From positions 1 to 64,000 of the forward strand of contig DF241634.1 in NCBI GenBank assembly GCA_000507305.1: a stretch of DNA of 64,000 nucleotides, given 5' to 3'. Source of the DNA: Breviolum minutum Mf 1.05b.01. Taxonomy: Eukaryota; Sar; Dinophyceae; Suessiales; Symbiodiniaceae. Shown in pieces: positions 61,801-64,000 of the stretch. How positions within the stretch are numbered: the first letter of the stretch is position 1; each line of letters begins with the position of its first letter. The notes under the pieces are model-generated. The model did not search any database, was not told the origin of the DNA, and saw nothing but the letters and a program-made list of their open reading frames with translations. The position numbers and the translations under genes are program-made.

Positions 61801-61949
61801 ACCTCAAAAAAAATGCCTTTTTGGATGTTTTTTCCATTAAGTGATTCACCCATACAACATGACCTACCCGACCCCCATCTGTACTGAGGTGCCAGGCTTT
61901 GGCTCTGTTGCAACTGGAGCATCAGCTCTTTTCGCCCTTGGAAATCCAT
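50566..61949 (-). CDS. Large multi-exon coiled-coil-rich protein gene (possibly more than one gene)
   Basis: ATG 61949 opens MDFQGRKELMLQLQQSQS (61949-61864, GT donor), 175 bp below the stop of the upstream gene. Probable exons follow: 60970-60871 (VELQSQVTWELRQASAQQA), 60560-60457 (REVELKLLTNKLQTSQSERE), 60088-about 59985, 59772-59665 (HHKELYEKHVHVTAQFQAAL), about 59000-58888 (GRLKQQLLQEEDVAECL), 58704-58639 (DRKNWFEGVDRESLNKW), 56709-56648, 55435-55276 (RREWK-like helix: LKRRVREWKEERNRLETRL), 54790-about 54685, about 54455-54381, 54076-53970, 53693-53626, 53489-53416, 52719-about 52650, 52114-51986 (EAVQRVQDLEKQLL), 51590-51541, 51463-51385 (MEVVRSNEEAEDEEIRDRHW), 51010-50971, 50664-50566. 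Joins 56709-55276 and 52114-50971 are phase-exact. Long amphipathic helices suggest a cytoskeletal or axonemal scaffold; no family is recognised. Confidence 0.6.
51092..51197. mobile_element. TIR element, family 3 (MITE-like), best-preserved copy
   Basis: tacacccccgaagtttaaca then tagcccctgaaaa is mirrored by ttttcaggggcta and tgttaaacttccagggggta. Intronic between the exons at 51463-51385 and 51010-50971. Confidence 0.9.
52799..52917. repeat. (ATC)n microsatellite
   Basis: About 38 atc units with a few interruptions. Confidence 0.95.
53022..53126. mobile_element. TIR element, family 3 (MITE-like)
   Basis: tacactcccgaagtttaaca and, at the right, gctatcttcaacttcttgag then tgta. Intronic. Confidence 0.75.
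53285..53393. mobile_element. TIR element, family 1 (MITE-like)
   Basis: tactgtttatggctgaaatc then ctgcacca is mirrored by tggtgcag and gatttcttccaccaacggta. Intronic. Confidence 0.8.
54115..54244. mobile_element. TIR element, family 1 (MITE-like)
   Basis: atactgttgatggctgaaat then cctgcaccac; the right end is its near-exact mirror, atttcagccatcaacagtat. The loop carries a triplicated atagacgatgg unit. Intronic. Confidence 0.9.
55851..55956. mobile_element. TIR element, family 3 (MITE-like), diverged
   Basis: tactccctcgaaaactaaca then tgttccctgaaaa; right end gacatgttcattttcagggg. Intronic. Confidence 0.7.
57763..57778. repeat. Poly-C run
   Basis: A run of about sixteen C, with a shorter C run just before it. 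Length in the assembly may be unreliable. Confidence 0.8.
58346..58464. mobile_element. TIR element, family 1 (MITE-like), diverged left arm
   Basis: tactgtttatggttcagaaa at the left, and actggtgcaggatttcttcc then atcaacagta at the right. Intronic. Confidence 0.75.
60235..60357. mobile_element. TIR element, family 3 (MITE-like)
   Basis: tacacccccgaaaaattaac then atagccc; right half gggctatgtcagcttgttaa then cttttcagggaaggta. Longer than its relatives because of an insertion. Intronic. Confidence 0.75.
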
Positions 61950-62123
61950 GGTGAAACGGCGGAAGAGCAGATAAACACTCAATGAAAGTCCTCAGGTTTT
62001 GTGATTCCAAAACCCGATTTGCTTCTAAAATCAAATGCCACCCAAAAAAAAGGTCAGCCTGCAACAGCTGAGAGCTTGAGTTTTTTTAAATGAAAGTCTC
62101 ATTTTGGTTCAAATGGTCTGAAG

Positions 62124-63981
62124 TCAGCAAGCCATCTCAGATCGCAATGCATCATGGAGCATTTGCACTGTTGACAAAAGTTCTTCCATGTGCTTCCACG
62201 CATCATCATGCCTTCCTCGAAACGAATGGCTAACTTGTTCTGAGGAAAACCGGATCTCAAAATTGTCGTCCCCAGACAGCTCATCTGGTTTACTGACACC
62301 TGTGACCTCGAAAATCTTGGATACATTGACTTCAACCTTCTCAGCTGGATCCATCCAAACGGCTTCATCCCTACATGTGGTCGCTTGTAGCTTCCAGCCA
62401 AATGGTAACTCAACGTTTTGAAGTGATCGTGTAAGTTCATCTCCCCTGTGAAGATTGCTTCGGCACTTCGTATCTAATTTTTTCAGCGCATTGATGACAT
62501 CGTCTTCCACGTTCACCTCGCTGCTTGTGCTGATGGACACACGGAAATCTGGACATTCTCCGAGACGACAAACGTCGCCCCTGAAAAGCCGTTCCGTGGA
62601 AGTAGTTCCCTTGTACATTTGCAAACCTCTGCCGGTGGGCGTGGACGGTGGGGGGCTGGTTGGGAATAGAAAATCACAAAAGCTTTCTGGCTACTATTTA
62701 CTGCGCATGCGTCCGGCGCCAGCTAACTATCTGTTCGGCTGTTGGGATGAGCAACGTCGATCCTTCAAAACCGAGCTGGGGACTGTTGCCAGGGACCTGC
62801 CCGTTGGCTCAAAATTGTCAGATCAAAGACTCCACGAACGCAGTGCAAAAACGTAACGCTTGCACACATAGAGTGATAGTCATGGAGTGTAAAGGCAGAC
62901 TGTGCCGTGGAGGATTGCCGGATAGCTAGTCACAAACAATTATGATAAGACTGCTTCTGCAATACCGTCATCCTCATCCTATGATGGAATACAAGTTCCA
63001 TACGCTTAGCACCTTTGAATACAAGCCCCAGCGCTTAGAACTTTCTTCGCAGCCTGCCTTCTTGTATGGAGCCCTTGCTTGCAAGGCATCCTCCAAAGAC
63101 ATAGAGCAGGGTCCTCAGTCATCTTCAGTCAACAAGGCACTCCCCAAGCATCTTTGACGCTTGTCTGGCAGAAGTGAGAAGTCTGGCAACCACTTACTGT
63201 CATGGTACGTATGTGTCATGCGTGCAAAGCAAATGAATCAAATGAATGCATTGCACACACTTCGCCCTGGCGCATGTGAAGTTCGTCAAGGCTTCTGCTT
63301 GAATGCAGACAAGAGACGGATTGGACATGATGACGGCCGTTCTGATGACAACACCTGGGATGCCTGGATGATAATATCCATAGCGTGCTCACAACCCTCA
63401 AATTCATTGTGGGATGGATGTAGCAGGTGCTGCAAAGTCCTGCTGGCCAGCTCAAGTTTATTTCTTGTAGGGGGTGGTTCAAGGCTGAGTTTCAAGACAT
63501 CTGCATGTGATGTGCACCCCCAAAGACGAGTCATCTCTGCGCTCCTTTCAAAACAAATCTCCGGGTCGAAGAAGGTAATTTCTCTTTTTTGACCATCATC
63601 CTCTGGCTTGATGTAGAAGGTAATGTTCAAACGCTGTTGAAACTCTGAAAACTCGCTCTTCTTAAGGATCTCTGTAAACTTCTTCCCCACAGCACTCTTC
63701 AAACGCGCCGCAAACTGGCCTCGGCAATCCTTGTAACTCAACTGATTAATGGCACCTGGCTTTTGGGAGTCTAGGCGGTACAATCTTGAGCCCCAGAAAA
63801 ACAGTTTCCCCAAACGTACGGACACCCTGGCAGATGATAATTTCTCCTCAGGCGTCTCAGAACAAAACCTCCGGAAGTCCTCGACGAAAACTTCCCAGTT
63901 ACGTCGGTTTGAATCATACACATACCTCTTGTTGCCGCCACTTCTTGGCTGGGGTGCTTCTGTGGTAGGCTCTGGAACTGC
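62124..63981 (-). CDS. 3' part of an unrecognised protein gene (two exons, continues past the right edge)
   Basis: Exon 63981-63355 follows ttacag and is 209 codons, open throughout: a Pro-rich start (AVPEPTTEAPQPRSGGNK), then WEVFVEDFRRFCSE, RLGKLFFWGSRLYRLD, GKKFTEILKKSEFSEF and ITFFDPEICFERSAEM. It ends at ccag/gtgttg. Exon 62609-62124 continues in phase: RLFRGDVCRLGECPDFRVSI, VINALKKLDTKCRSNL, LPFGWKLQATTCRDEAVW and a helical C-terminus ending at a stop at 62126-62124. These are the longest host exons here apart from the PIH1 gene. The pattern is of a globular alpha/beta protein with no membrane segment. I recognise no family. The next gene starts only 175 bp downstream, typical of a compact one-way array. 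Confidence 0.75.
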
Positions 63982-64000
63982 CTGTAAGACAAAGTAGTCT

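Overview
The window looks like nuclear DNA of a dinoflagellate, most likely a Symbiodiniaceae alga. Four things point there. (1) Coding DNA is cut into tiny exons (22-160 bp) separated by AT-rich introns, and intron donors are a mix of GT, GC and GA with AG acceptors. (2) Every gene I could reconstruct lies on the minus strand, as in dinoflagellate one-way gene arrays. (3) There is a reverse transcriptase plus tyrosine recombinase retroelement of a kind I associate with these genomes. (4) Several predicted peptides match families I remember from Symbiodinium gene sets. That last point is memory, not a search. I saw no prokaryotic operons, rRNA, tRNA or CRISPR.

Layout, high to low coordinate, which is the direction of transcription. 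64000-62124: the 3' end of an unrecognised gene. 61949-50566: a long, many-exon, coiled-coil-rich gene, possibly more than one. 50200-47450: tandem repeats and the wreck of a P-loop ATPase-like gene with an N-terminal zinc knuckle. 44429-32355: a four-RRM RNA-binding protein gene whose exons join in frame. 31778-30186: an intronless PIH1/Kintoun-like dynein-assembly factor. 30-26.4 kb: a poorly resolved stretch with candidate exons and inverted-repeat elements. 25836-19393: a multi-exon membrane protein. 18443-17967: the start of a secreted or membrane protein gene. 16708-10777: the retroelement (gag-like, RT, RNase H with an embedded methyltransferase-like domain, tyrosine recombinase), frameshifted and probably dead. 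9524-6224: a gene of unknown function. 5658-2685 or lower: a dynamin-like GTPase. 209-1: the 5' end of another gene running off the left edge.

Most single open frames in this DNA are meaningless. The genes were found by joining small exons at splice sites so that the frame stays open and the peptide matches a domain. The introns carry at least five families of ~100-130 bp terminal-inverted-repeat elements (MITE- or introner-like), about 20 copies in all. None interrupts an exon whose frame I could check. All annotation is by eye. Exact exon ends, especially at GC and GA donors, need transcript data.
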